DNA of 64,000 nt from Biomphalaria glabrata (Eukaryota > Mollusca > Gastropoda > Planorbidae). Numbering within the stretch: position 1 is the stretch's first letter; every line of letters starts with the position of its first letter. Of this stretch, positions 23,201-31,689 are shown in pieces. The DNA is taken from NCBI RefSeq assembly GCF_947242115.1, contig NC_074723.1:17573001-17637000 (forward strand). Reading direction: 5' to 3'. The notes under the pieces are model-generated. The model did not search any database, had not been told where the DNA came from, and saw only the letters and a list, made by a program, of their open reading frames with translations. The position numbers were made by a program, and so were the translations under genes.

Positions 23201-26200
23201 ACTTGCTACCTTATAGATCTTCTCCAGTCCACTCACATCTTTTGTAGATTTTGCTGCTCATATTCCAAAAGTTTTGACACAAACGTTACAATTTGGCACG
23301 TGACAATAAGCAGAACAATACTATCGAATGTTCTTAATTTTGCCTAAGAATCCAGGCGTTCTTTTTCGTTTTGGAAACACATAGCGATTTCTGTTAACAG
23401 CTATAAAACACTTTAGTACCACTTGTACAGCCCATTGACTATACTTTCCTTATGAATTCAAGAAAAGCCCATCTTAATATCTGTGAGAGAAAATATTCAT
23501 AATCACTTGGTAGTAAGTCGAAAAATCTTCAAAACAAAAGCTTACGGAATCATTGAAGACCATTTTAAGTTGTGGTTAGAGCAGTAAACAAAATGAAGCC
23601 GATACCTGAAGGTATTGTACTGTCCAATCATACGAAGAGCACCTTCATAGCCTTGGCCTCGCAATTTATTTAAAGATAAATGGTGATTTTTATTACTTTG
23701 AGTATTTGTTCTGCAGATTTCTGGTTCTCAGTAGTATAAAAATCTAGACTCTCTGATTGCTATTTCTCTGGGTATTCCGTCATCCGAGGTCATGAAACCA
23801 TATTGTGAGCAATTATTTTGTTTTACTTTGGTGTTACTCTCAGCCCCAAGGGCTCATGTGTATCCATATTGATCATGGATCCAAGCGCAATGATTCGCCT
23901 ACGCCTTTGTTGCTACTCCGTGGGACTGGGTTCATTGAACAGCTTCGCCCCATGGATACTAAGCCACTGAGCATTATGAATGAAGTTAATATTAAGCACC
24001 ATTGACCAGAAGACCTTTTTTTTTAAGAATCTTGGTTTCAAAACATAGCCTTATGCTTGTTCCGTTTCTAGGCGATGTTGCCTTGTTGTAAGTCATGATT
24101 CGTACCATGGTTGTAGCTGGGTCTTGGCCTATCTTTCTTTGTTGTGTCTCACTACAACTAATACCTGTAGATTTAGCTCCTAAAACTCTTACTATAAGTG
24201 TTCTCGTGTGTATGTATCGATAGCTAAGTTTTAAATATGAAAAAATGATTTTCATGTACAGAGTAGTTCACTATATTTTCGACTAAACCGATATACGGTT
24301 ATATCCGAATTTAGTCTACAATGAAAACTATACACACAAATATTGCACTTACCAGCAAAACTTAATGATGTAAGTTTACTTGATTCGCATGGGGGAGCCC
24401 AATGACCCAATATTGAATAAACACATGGTAAAGCAACACCCTGACATATACATTAAAAAAATATTAAATAAAGTAACGATGTACAGTAATATAAATTAAT
24501 AATATTCTATAACAATAATTAAAATGGCTCTGTTTAGAAAAAAATATTGGTTCAGGTTATAAGAACATAAGAACCCTACATCACCACAACCCACAAAAAA
24601 AATAATTTTGAAAAAAATTTTGCAAAATTTTGAAGGGGTCAATCTTACCCTTACTAATTGTGATGAAATTATATTTTCTCTAAGATCAATGGAGAAGAAT
24701 TTCAAATCTTTGGTCTATGTACTGAGATGAGTCGCAAACCAAACGTTTTGAGAAAACATCGCGATACAACAAAGTTTTGGAATACAAAAAAAATGTGATA
24801 GAAGGGACGTTTTCAAATGAAAGCAACCAACAAACATTCCATTTGAAATCTACAAAGTAAGCCTATCAATATTAACTTACCGAATGATATAGTTCGGCTA
24901 AACAACGTACAAACCTATTCTCCACCTAAAGATATACTTATATGACGTGCAAGCAAACTAAATCATAGCATGGCTGTTTAACTCTTTCGATACGAGTTAT
25001 TTAGATAGAAACAATTGAGTTCTGCTAAACAAACAAAAATCTGCAGGGTGGTTTGTGTACTAGAACTAACGTAACTTTTTTTTAATTATATAATTTAACA
25101 TATTTGATTTTTTTTTAAAAGAAAATAGGTCTCCACCAGCAGCGCTAGCAAATATACTCCCTGAGAGTAACCCAGCATTGAAAGAGTTAAACACTTAATA
25201 AATTACAAAATATATGCCGGTAACTTTTCTAACAGTATAATTACCTAACAACTTTCGAGACCACCCCAATGGTAGATATATAGACCGTACCCAACAGATG
25301 CCAAAGGCTGCCCTAACAGTATGTAGCGTATCCAACAGATGCCAAAGGCTGCCCTAACAGTATGTAGCGTATCCAACAGATGCCAAAGGCTGCCCTAACA
25401 GTATGTAGCGTATCCAACAGATGCCAAAGGCTTCCTTAACAGTATGTAGCGTATCCAACAGATGCCAAAGGCTGCCCTAACAGTATGTAGCGTATCCAAC
25501 AGATGCCAAAGGCTGCCCTAACAGTATGTAGCGTATCCAACAGATGCCAAAGGCTTCCTTAACAGTATGTAGCGTATCCAACAGATGCCAAAGGCTGTCC
25601 TAACAGTATGTAGCGTACCCAACAGATGTCAATCGCTGCCCTAACAGTATTTAGCTTACCAAACAGATTTTAATGAGCTTCACCCTACAGTATATAACTT
25701 ACCGAACAGAAGCCAATGACTACCCTAACAAAATATAACAGTGAAATGTGCGACCTTGCAAGCAATGGGGTGAGCACGGTGCAAAGACCACTAATAAACA
25801 TATTCCAGCCCCACACCTTGGTACCACCGAAACGTGAAGCGAACCATCCACCTATGGATAGAGATCATATAGTCAAAGACATAAAGTACATAACATTGAT
25901 TACATTATCACTATGTTGTACATTCACACAACTCAAATGTCAACGTAGCAATGGTTAGTTTAAATGATTTCCCTATTGCAGCAAACATATACATTTTGCC
26001 TGATAATTTAATTGATGTAGGATGCTATAATGCTAGGCTGATAGCCAGTATGGCGCAACTCGTGAATATTAACATTGAGAATTCGACTAATTACAAAGAT
26101 GATTGTTTCTCTTTCTGGCAAAAAGTGTATACACGATATTTCTCCCACTCCCAATCTCGGTGAAATTTTGCACAACTATTTCTTTTACATGACAAAACAA

Positions 26201-29200
26201 GAACTAAAAAAATAATTAGTTAATTAACTTTTGGTTATTATTTTTTTTTGTGTGTATGGTATACAACAAGGGACAAAAATCCTACTTAGAATAAGTTGAA
26301 TTAGTCCCCATGAGGAGGCTTGAACAATTTTTTTTTAATACATTTTTTCCAAACTGGTCCATATAAGTGATAGGATCAAAGCACAGTATTAAGAAAGCTA
26401 CAAGCATGACATTGCGCTAAACGAAAACAATTGGTAAAAATATTTCTAATCGCATCGACTGATCCAAACTCCTTTATACAATTAGTAACTACACTAAATA
26501 TAAGCTTTGCTTTGTGAAAAAGAGTTTTTCTTGTGGTTCCAGCGTTATTCTAGCGTTATTCTGGATACATTTTAACTAAAAATATGCTGCTATAGTTTTC
26601 AATAAAAATTATGAAATCTATGTAGGCTATCGTTAATATATTTATATTAGCGACAATTAGTGTTTCAATGATTGATCACATGTATAAGAAATCTTACTTA
26701 GACTTAGACTTATGTCCTCCAGCGCCGTTCGGCGCATTGGGCGGCAAGCTGTCTCCACAAAGATCTATCACTGGCAATGTCTGAAGCCTCCTTCCACCTG
26801 GTGTCCACTGTTCTGAGGTCCTCCATGAAGGTGTAGCGCGAAGTTATACTAGGACGTCCCTGTTTGCGCTTTCCTCGTATTGGCCTCCATGTCTACATAA
26901 TCTACATAAGTATTTTGTAAATTAAATCTAAACAAAGAAGGAAAAAAAAATAAACTTACTCAACAATTGTGTCAAGATATAACCATAGAAAAACATGGCT
27001 AAAAGTTGGGCAATCGTTCCTTTGTCCCAGTCAAACTCTCCTTTCTAAGAGATAACAAGAAAAACAGTAAAGATACATTTTGAAAAAGACAACACCTCCT
27101 TTATGCAACTAACACAGTGACTCTTGTTCTCTTAATAACTAATGAAAATTAGATTTAAAAAGCAATGGAGCATTTTTTACCCCTCTACCCCCTCCCATTC
27201 CCCCCCCCCTCCCTCCACGAGAAAGAACCCTGCTTCAGCGAATGTATGGATCTATCATCTACTAGACTTAACAATATTCCAATGAAAGGCCTTTAGATCT
27301 AGGCTTGGAAAATGATGCAGTAAATTTTCCTGAACTCTTGAATCAATAAAGACTTACATTCGGAAATTCACTAACGCGATTGTCCTTTCAAGAACGCGAT
27401 AATCCTTTCATAACCAATTTCGGCTCTAGACCTAGAACCTTAGATCTAGATCTCTAGCAAAATTTAAATTTCTTCCTTTTTTTTTTTTTTCAACGAGCTA
27501 GTTTACACTTTTCTCAGCGATATACATCAACTGTTAAAGTTCTAGATAAAAATCTTATAAGATCAGCGTCCAGGTTCCTTCGCCCTCAATGAAGTTTTGA
27601 CTTGAATAGAAGTATAGTAAAAAGAAAAAATAAATAAAGCACAAAAGCCAAACAAAATTATTATTAAATAACACGTGCGAGACCGTTAGGCCCTAAAGTA
27701 AAAGAATTGTTCGTAGCCTCGACAATTCATTAAGTGCAAATGTAGCTCCAAGGGAAGTAAGCCTACTGTATTATTCAGCGTGGCATGAAGGAGTGGCAAG
27801 GGTTGCTAGAATTCAGGAGGTAAATTATTGGTGGGAAAGAGTTATAAATAATATTCACCATTCTGTTGGAGGATGCAAAGAAAAAAGAAAGTCTCTAGAC
27901 AAAGTAACAACAAAGTTTCCCTTTGAGACCTTAGATGATGTAAAGATCAACTTTTTCTGTGGCCTACGGTTAACGAGGGTGTCATGTGGCCATCACAACG
28001 ACAAACCGCCATTACTTTTCCCCAACTAATGTCAGGGACCAATTAGAGCATGGTGAACTAAGAGGCGCCCCAAAGATCCTGAATTTAAAAATCTTAGTTT
28101 CGAACCTAGGATTCGAACCAGGGACCACCAGTTCAGAAGCTAAGCGCTTCACCGCTTCACCACCACGTTGGTATTATTAGATGCAAGGAAGTAACAAGAT
28201 AGAGCCAATCAATTATTTCAACGTGCCTGAAGTAACAAGATAGAGCCTATCAATTATTTCAACGTGCCCGAAGTATGAGTATCAGCTAGTGTGAACATAA
28301 CATCCTGTTGTAAACCCATCTGGACACATGTGTAAGTAACCTCACACAAGATATGGAATTTGTTTCTTTACAAAGCGTATATTACCTTACTGCGTCTGTC
28401 TGTCTGGTACAAATTTTGAAGACGTTTTTTTATCTCCCATTTACCATTCTCGGATCAAGTTGAAAATTGTTTATAATAGTACATAGTCGTTAACAATAGA
28501 TCAGTCAATTAAAAAAAATAAGTAATCAATTAGTGGTCATTAATTTTGTTTCGCATAGAAAGAGGGAGTTAAACTTTGCTGCATTACGAGTTAGGGCAGT
28601 GATTGATTTAGCAGATTAGATTAGTTTTGCTTTTTTTTTTTTAAACCATTTTTTTTTATTTCTGTAGACTAAAAAAATTCACCAGTCCTTATAGTAGGAA
28701 GAGAAGTTAAGTTTTCTTTTTTACTTCTGATTAAGCTCTGTGATTTTATTGATTTGATTGTTTCCAACTAATATCAGCGGTAGGTGTCCAAGTACAGATA
28801 ACGATACGAAGCCGGAATAACAAAAACATGCAATATTCCAAGATTCGAACCCAAGACACCAGGTTCGGAAGGCAAGCTCTTAACCACTCAGCCACAGCGC
28901 CCCACTCTCCCAGGTCTAGAATAGTTCTCTTACAAATTGTTTTTCAGTGGCGTCTTTGTAGGCAAGAATCCTGTCACAGTATGTGTCGCTCTTGGGATGC
29001 TCCCAATCGGTGTCGTTGTCGTTTGTGATTGTGACTGCAGGCGCCTTGCGCACCATGCACAGAATAGCCACTGACAGGTTGATGCGGACTGCGTAGACGA
29101 CGGCTGTTCCAAGGCACATGAGGCACGCTAGGTAGAACCGTTCGGAAAACAAGAATGGCGCTGGAGAAAGAAGAGTGGGAAGAGGAACAGAAAAAAGAAA

Positions 29201-30529
29201 AAGGTTGAAGACATGGTAAAGCATTACTATTGTTTAGACATCATTAAAGTTAATCACACATTACATTTATGGTAGTGGCCTAGTTTAGTTTAGAGATTAT
29301 GTTACTTTTGTATATATATATATTGTGCATTGTTTTTAGCGACGGTAAATGCAGTGACGTAGTCAGACAGACGAATGACGTGGCAGAATACGGGTACATG
29401 AGAGGAGAAGGATATGGCTAGGGCTTGTAGAAGATGGATAGTGAATAAACTGCTTATTGAAACGACGGATAGATAGACAAGTCGATTATCTCCATCCGTA
29501 AATAAACATCCGTTGTCATCACAAGTTTTATTGAGTATATTTAATTGTTATGTCCCTTGGATGTGTTCGGACTCGCGTTTAGAATAAGTGAAATAGTATC
29601 AACCAGACAACACACAAAATCCAAACCAGATTAAAGGAAGACGGCGTAACATTGGTGCCACCCGAAGCTAAATAAAGATTAACTCAGGCGTCGGTTAGCC
29701 CTCGCTGGCGTAGAGAAATGCAGCAAACGGTCAATGGCGTCACAGGCAACTGGCAATGTCTCACGATCGTCGCGGGACATACGTTTGAGATCCAAAGAGA
29801 AGCCCTTGATGAAGACATGCACAGAAGACGATAAGAGAAAGTAAGTAGACCTCCAGAGAACAAAGGCTTAGTTCTTAGTTTGTATATTGTACAGGTTCCG
29901 AAAGCTCCTTTAGCATAGAAGATTATTCTATTTAGACGGAGAGCATTGTTTAAAACTTTGATTATTGAGACAATTGTACGGAGCACAAACAACATGATCA
30001 GGCAGCTATCCTTAGTTAGCAACATGTGTTCATCTAATAGTCAAAATTATTAACACTTTTTTTCGGTGGGTGTGGGGGGTAGAATGCATACTATAAAATT
30101 ATTTTTTAAAAATGTGTATAATAAAACGTTTTGTGTTTTTTTAATTATCATGAGGACTTCTCGCTCCAAAAAGTCGCGGGCTCTTTTTCGAAACATATCC
30201 CCTACAATTTAAATATGATTGTTTCATTTCCTAAAATAAAACGCGGTGACAAAATGACTAAATAACAAATGTTTGTGTCAGGATACATTTTAATTTCATA
30301 TAGCTGTTGTGCATTTTCAATAATGAGGAGTATCACAAAATCTATTTCCGTCATATAACTTTTAATGTCTCGGTTGAATGTTATTCGTTTGACTAATTTT
30401 GAAATGCTAATGTCTTTGTTTGCCTTTATCAGTCATACTAATTCCTTTTTTTTTAAACACCTTTAAAAAAATAAGAAAGAAACACACACACACTCAAACT
30501 CAAGGTTTACCTTCAACAATTTCGGGCAT
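4958..30529 (-). CDS. SLC17 family anion transporter (sialin/VGLUT-like), complete 12-exon gene B
   Basis: Twelve minus-strand exons join in frame (30529-30511, 29160-28934, 27044-26960, 25851-25703, 24440-24353, 22419-22324, 20630-20500, 19403-19254, 18058-17926, 14740-14587, 13140-13050, 5200-4958) to 1566 nt, or 521 residues. All junctions are AG/GT and every phase fits. Family signatures seen in order are [10 protein letters not shown] (helix 1), [18 protein letters not shown] (helix 2), [42 protein letters not shown] and EWRYVFYL. The SLC17 family moves organic anions such as sialic acid, glutamate, aspartate or phosphate across lysosomal, vesicular or plasma membranes. The N terminus is only about 14 residues before helix 1 and lacks the dileucine motif that sends human sialin to lysosomes. 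The usual RxLEGLGEG signature of helix 4 reads RVVIGFCSG, so both glutamates are absent. Substrate is unknown. A tandem paralogue lies downstream. Confidence 0.92.
5321..6235. repeat. 39-bp minisatellite, about 23 copies
   Basis: The unit is gtgttgaagatggtaagaag plus ctgggttacaatagctaaa, with a few variants (gttgacg, aactggg, ataacta). As 39 is a multiple of three, long open frames appear on both strands by repetition (13-residue repeat with [13 protein letters not shown] on the plus strand). It lies about 120 bp upstream, in transcript sense, of the last SLC17 gene B exon. Confidence 0.95.
6440..7260. repeat. Repeat-derived stretch, possibly an LTR-element remnant
   Basis: The segment tctcggcgcccaacgtagcc (inverse ttgggcgccga) and the block aattctctacgtcgcccaac catgcgggacacc, shared with 18610-18640, look like the junction regions of LTR retroelements. 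No coding parts are seen and the limits are uncertain. It is old and broken. Confidence 0.35.
7582..8288. mobile_element. Palindromic MITE interrupted by the hAT element
   Basis: The ends aatggacctcattgataaaac and ggtgaatgaggtccatt and the inner part (aaactgtcatgtgataacca) match the intact MITE at 55750-55935. The hAT at 7692-8247 sits inside it, so this MITE is older than that hAT insertion. Confidence 0.75.
7692..8247. mobile_element. Non-autonomous hAT element with 8-bp target duplication
   Basis: The ends are inverted (cagggccgatcctag and cagggccggtcttag) and the element is flanked by exact attcaatg copies at 7684-7691 and 8248-8255, the 8-bp duplication typical of hAT. It is 556 bp with no coding capacity and is related to the longer copy at 14925-15559. 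Confidence 0.85.
8473..12994. mobile_element. Possible old hAT element enclosing the 32-bp array
   Basis: The left end reads cagcggtgtacc and the right end, inverted, cagtggcgtatc, both close to the hAT-type end CAGTGGCGTA. The inner sides share atcccggggtgc and atccggggcagc. The flanking octamers ttcctaag and tttctgag agree at six of eight places, consistent with an aged 8-bp target duplication. No transposase is seen. The array would have grown inside it. Confidence 0.4.
9108..12890. repeat. 32-bp minisatellite, about 118 copies, with higher-order structure
   Basis: The unit is gatcaagatgtattagtctg plus tagggagccact and is almost identical over 3.78 kb. Each unit holds a TGATCA palindrome. 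Variant units (gataaagatgtagtag) start at 9716, 10068, 10484, 10772, 11092, 11380, 11796 and 11988, always whole multiples of 32 apart, showing block duplications of 19 and 22 units. A second block of about 480 bp repeats near 12331 and 12810. It lies in the last intron of SLC17 gene B. Confidence 0.97.
13050..13140 (-). CDS. SLC17 gene B exon 11
   Basis: A 91-nt exon codes [20 protein letters not shown] and [10 protein letters not shown], nearly identical to the human sialin pattern (YAGILLGITNTFATIPGM). The acceptor is TACTTTCAG and the donor AAC|GTAAGT. It is followed in the transcript by the 7.8-kb last intron. Confidence 0.95.
13440..13870 (-). mobile_element. LINE 3' fragment, same family as 44185-48245
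   Basis: The minus strand codes [20 protein letters not shown], then [20 protein letters not shown] and [10 protein letters not shown] with a stop, matching the LINE's C-terminal end, with an internal loss of the WYGHV-type part. It ends next to ggataggtgaagttaaaat, as other copies do. It lies in intron 10 of SLC17 gene B. Confidence 0.75.
14146..14386 (-). mobile_element. tRNA-derived SINE
   Basis: The element is the same family as 38117 in inverse orientation (gtgtcatgtggctagcacag; ttcgaaagccaagcgcatta; actcagtcatcgtgcccc). It lies in intron 10 of SLC17 gene B. Confidence 0.88.
14587..14740 (-). CDS. SLC17 gene B exon 10 (helices 9-10)
   Basis: A 154-nt exon codes [20 protein letters not shown] and then helix 10 with [19 protein letters not shown]. 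The NRAG...NHLDLAP stretch is the strongest family signature in this gene. The donor is GG|GTAATA. A short TA run lies close upstream of the acceptor. Confidence 0.93.
14925..15559 (-). mobile_element. hAT remnant with a piece of the transposase C terminus
   Basis: The ends (gggcctgacttaaccattgc and the inverted cggcagccttaggcaac) match the 7692 element. On the minus strand, about 15070-15225, it codes [20 protein letters not shown] and [15 protein letters not shown], the C-terminal dimerisation signature of hAT transposases. The rest of the transposase is missing. Confidence 0.75.
15640..16095 (+). mobile_element. LINE 3' fragment with restriction-like endonuclease end
   Basis: The plus strand codes [20 protein letters not shown] then DIAVPLSHN with a break between them. 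The (R/H)PD...D..(V/A) order is that of the restriction-like endonuclease at the C terminus of R2/R4/NeSL-type LINEs. Its 3' UTR (acctgtcagagggcagtactg) is shared with the copies at 33225 and 39735. Confidence 0.6.
16100..17805. other. Intron 9 of SLC17 gene B, unremarkable part
   Basis: Apart from the hAT-end fragment at 17265-17370 I see only AT-rich DNA and short C or T runs. No exon of the transporter is missing here. Confidence 0.6.
17265..17370 (-). mobile_element. hAT-like terminal fragment
   Basis: The inverted sequence reads ggggtgcaccggatagtact and then attcgaccggagccgaata and attcggccgtagccggag. Repeated ATTCGGC motifs next to GGGGTGCACCGGATA are typical of one hAT end family. Only this end is seen. 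Confidence 0.45.
17806..17898. repeat. 18-bp tandem repeat
   Basis: Units of gggatgacattcaagatg occur four to five times and end about 30 bp beyond the SLC17 gene B exon 9 donor. Looser relatives (agctgggatgac) extend to about 17520. Confidence 0.8.
17926..18058 (-). CDS. SLC17 gene B exon 9 (helix 8)
   Basis: A 133-nt exon codes [20 protein letters not shown], then [20 protein letters not shown]. It joins exon 8 as FNIQENGMLSS, as in human sialin (FNVQENGFLSS). The acceptor's upstream region contains a G-run (10 C on the plus strand, 18066-18076) where a pyrimidine tract would be expected. Confidence 0.92.
18600..18735. repeat. Dispersed repeat shared with 7085-7150 and 14805-14860
   Basis: The stretch aattctctacgtcgcccaac catgc matches 7085-7115, and aagtcatggaagataacttt tatttctgcaagtcggacta matches 14805-14848. 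It may be part of a fossil LTR element; the limits are unclear. Confidence 0.45.
19254..19403 (-). CDS. SLC17 gene B exon 8 (helix 7)
   Basis: A 150-nt, phase-0 exon codes [20 protein letters not shown] and then [20 protein letters not shown], ending FNIQE. This matches the family pattern PW..IL.S...WA...AHF..N...YTLLT.LPTYL. The acceptor is CTTCACCAG and the donor GAG|GTGACT, a weaker donor than in the other exons. Confidence 0.93.
19855..20075 (+). mobile_element. tRNA-derived SINE
   Basis: The head ggcgaggtgggtgagtggta and ggtttgaatcc is followed by the family body (ttggtcgttgtgctggccac). Part of the tRNA-like head between the A and B boxes is lost. It lies in intron 7 of SLC17 gene B. 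Confidence 0.85.
20500..20630 (-). CDS. SLC17 gene B exon 7 (helix 6, central loop)
   Basis: A 131-nt exon codes helix 6 ([11 protein letters not shown]) and the central cytoplasmic loop with [19 protein letters not shown], the counterpart of the family's PSEHP.I...EK.YIE segment. The donor is AAAG|GTCAGA. Confidence 0.92.
20745..20985 (-). mobile_element. LINE 3' fragment
   Basis: The segment starts cagtggcgctacagcccatg and contains ggcctttgggtcgcctgcct, a pattern of many invertebrate LINE C-terminal ends read on the minus strand. No complete domain can be read. It lies in intron 6 of SLC17 gene B. Confidence 0.45.
22324..22419 (-). CDS. SLC17 gene B exon 6 (helix 5)
   Basis: A 96-nt exon codes [16 protein letters not shown] and then [15 protein letters not shown], matching the helix 5 to helix 6 region of SLC17 proteins (family pattern: SLPLSG...W..VFY.FG). 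The acceptor is TGTTTCAG and the donor TTTCAG|GTCAGT. Confidence 0.92.
22565..22650. repeat. Fragment of the second SINE family
   Basis: The stretch tgtttccattgttccttcag agttgaagataatctgcttc matches 3210-3255 and 43185-43220. Confidence 0.5.
22672..22850. repeat. 33-34-bp tandem repeat, about five copies
   Basis: The unit is acgccgtttaggcacagtgg tcgtttagcct with changes (tttcggc, tttacgc, ttttggcg). It is GC-rich and lies in intron 5 of SLC17 gene B. Confidence 0.85.
23020..23977. mobile_element. Diverged 5'-truncated copy of the same hAT family
   Basis: Similarity to 46735-47789 runs through several blocks (tctcttcacagtagtcag; ttatttaaagataaatgg; ttgttgctactccgtgggac). The right end reads catggatactaagccactg. 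A matching left end was not found. It lies in intron 5 of SLC17 gene B. Confidence 0.7.
24353..24440 (-). CDS. SLC17 gene B exon 5
   Basis: An 88-nt exon codes [18 protein letters not shown] and [12 protein letters not shown], the cytoplasmic loop signature between helices 4 and 5. Human sialin has MHAMW where this protein has VYSIL, so the histidine at that place is missing. The donor is GCTG|GTAAGT. Confidence 0.92.
25291..25702. repeat. 41-bp minisatellite derived from SLC17 exon 4 and its splice donor
   Basis: About ten head-to-tail copies of a 41-bp unit (ccaacagatgccaaaggctg plus ccctaacagtatgtagcgtat) sit directly against exon 4. On the minus strand each unit repeats the last ~28 coding bases of exon 4 and the first bases of the following intron. 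The real junction at 25703-25731 reads ccgaacagaagccaatgact then accctaaca. In most units the donor GT is changed to AT, but the units at about 25660, 25619 and 25291 keep GT. Confidence 0.85.
25703..25851 (-). CDS. SLC17 gene B exon 4 (helices 3-4)
   Basis: The exon codes [15 protein letters not shown], helix 3 ([14 protein letters not shown]) and most of helix 4 ([11 protein letters not shown]). It ends at donor TTCG|GTAAGT. Its last ~28 nt and the first intron bases are the apparent parent of the 41-bp tandem array immediately downstream in the transcript (25291-25702). Confidence 0.92.
26050..26470 (-). repeat. Dispersed repeat, inverted partner of 34290-34885
   Basis: The order of blocks is the reverse of 34290-34885: tctcccactcccaatctcgg tail first, then ttagttaattaacttttggt, ccatgaggaggcttgaac, gtgataggatcaaagcacag and aaaaatatttctaatcgcat. 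It lies in intron 3 of SLC17 gene B. Confidence 0.6.
26705..26900 (-). mobile_element. LINE 3' fragment
   Basis: The segment gcgccgttcggcgcattggg cggcaagctgtctcc to ctaggacgtccctgtttgcg is similar in style to LINE C-terminal remnants and is more GC-rich than its surroundings. No coding frame survives. The assignment is tentative. Confidence 0.4.
26960..27044 (-). CDS. SLC17 gene B exon 3 (helix 2)
   Basis: An 85-nt exon codes [19 protein letters not shown] and the start of helix 2 (YGYILTQLL). It has exactly the same length and phase as exon 3 of the paralogue at 376-460. The usual TQIPGG signature reads TQLLSG here, joining exon 4. Confidence 0.93.
27940..28175 (-). mobile_element. tRNA-derived SINE
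   Basis: The inverse copy contains gtgtcatgtggccatcacaa and gattcgaaccagggaccacc. It lies in intron 2 of SLC17 gene B. Confidence 0.87.
28745..28905 (-). mobile_element. Diverged tRNA-derived SINE head
   Basis: The inverse head holds aaccactcagccacagcgcc and attcgaacccaagacaccag. Much of the body is missing. It ends only 29 bp from SLC17 gene B exon 2. Confidence 0.7.
28934..29160 (-). CDS. SLC17 gene B exon 2 (helix 1 and luminal loop)
   Basis: The exon runs from acceptor CTTTCTCCAG to donor TTT|GTAAGA and codes helix 1 with the conserved arginine in [10 protein letters not shown], then a hydrophilic luminal loop with one N-glycosylation sequon (NDT) and a lone cysteine. The arginine of SERF aligns with the SAR arginine of human sialin that is mutated in Salla disease (family knowledge). 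Confidence 0.93.
29690..29850 (+). mobile_element. Small remnant of the zinc-finger LINE end
   Basis: The plus strand codes [20 protein letters not shown] and [20 protein letters not shown], matching the W..L..A.G.TFE..R block of the LINE end at 50405. The finger is missing. Confidence 0.55.
30511..30529 (-). CDS. SLC17 gene B exon 1 (start codon)
   Basis: This short exon codes MPEIVE plus one base and ends at a donor GAAG|GTAAAC. It was chosen because a phase-1 donor is required by exon 2 and because the tandem paralogue has the same arrangement (a 16-nt exon ending AAAG|GTAAAC). An in-frame TGA lies upstream, so this ATG is the first available start after it. An open stretch precedes the ATG and could be 5' UTR. 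Confidence 0.72.
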
Positions 30530-31254
30530 GATGCCCAAGGGTCCAAGTGGTGGTTCTATAACTTCCGCCCAGCCTGACACTACAGCAGTCTGTGTTCACT
30601 TGCAAATTGGGACAACCACCTCAAGCACATTCTTGGAAACAAAGACGTCAAAGTGAATCAGATTGAGCTCTATGATATTTTATTTGCTTTGAACAATGAA
30701 GGGATGAACAGCACTAAAATCTATAGTCCTAGCCCAAGTAGATGATTGGTGTATTTCAATATTGAAAATGTTCAGACCTTATTGATCTGCTCATAGACTC
30801 TTCAAGCTTTGTGTTGATTCTCAGTTGATTATAGTTGCACTTCTTTTATTTTAAAATGTCTTGGCGCCTAAATTTAAAAAAAAATCCGGCATAATTAATG
30901 ATGTGTGGCATTTAATTAGGAGCGAAATTGAAATTAAATATAGTCCAATGTGTTTAACTTTGATGGCCCAACGTTCGTTGTGTTTAAATCTGATAAACCC
31001 ACCTCTAATATGTTTAACTCTGATGGCCCAACGTTCAATGTTTGCCTGGGATTCTTGTCTAAGTTAAGAAATAAACGATTTCTCTTTAAGGAAAAAAAAT
31101 CCTTGAAGTCAAAATCATAAAAAGTTTGAACACAAACTGTGAACAAAAATTTAGTTTTAATTTCAATTAATAAAGTTGGCTCAAAATTTGGAGCTTCAAA
31201 CGAATAAACTGAACAGATTTCGAACCTGAAAATAAGCACGTCTTATCTATATAT

Positions 31255-31543
31255 GGAGGAGGGCGGTGGCTGAGTTGTTAAGCGCTTGGCTTCCTAACAT
31301 GGGGTGTTTGCACAAATCTCGGTGAATAGTAGGATTTTGAATTTTAGGATAATTTTTTTTTCACTATTGAGTACACGCAACTCTAATGGGTATCTGACTT
31401 TAGTTGGGGGAAGTTAAGGTGGTAGTTCGTTGTGCTGGCCACATGACACCTTGCTCGTTAACCATTGACCAAAGAAACAAATGACCTTAACATTATCTGA
31501 CCCATAGAATGCAAGGTCTGAAAAGGGAAACTATATTTTTTAC
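31255..31543 (+). mobile_element. tRNA-derived SINE with target duplication
   Basis: The family head and body are present (gggcggtggctgagttgtta; cgttgtgctggccacatgac) and the element is flanked by atctatatat at 31245-31254 and 31544-31553. Confidence 0.87.
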
Positions 31544-31689
31544 ATCTATATATAGGTTTTAAAATTGAAAACTCAAGAATTTACTCTCGGAAACGAATGA
31601 TTTCCATTTCATTAATTTATTATTGCGTTTAGAAACTCGGAGCTTCTAGAGCACAACGTTTACGACAAAACAATATTCCCCTGTTTACA

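Noticed and set aside
25716-25958. Plus-strand 80-residue open frame
   Set aside because: It is antisense to SLC17 gene B exon 4.
28930-29112. Second minus-strand frame in the same place as SLC17 exon 2
   Set aside because: It is an out-of-frame shadow of the exon with serine/threonine-rich content.
30420-30656. Plus-strand 78-residue open frame
   Set aside because: It is the shadow of SLC17 gene B exon 1 and its 5' region on the other strand.
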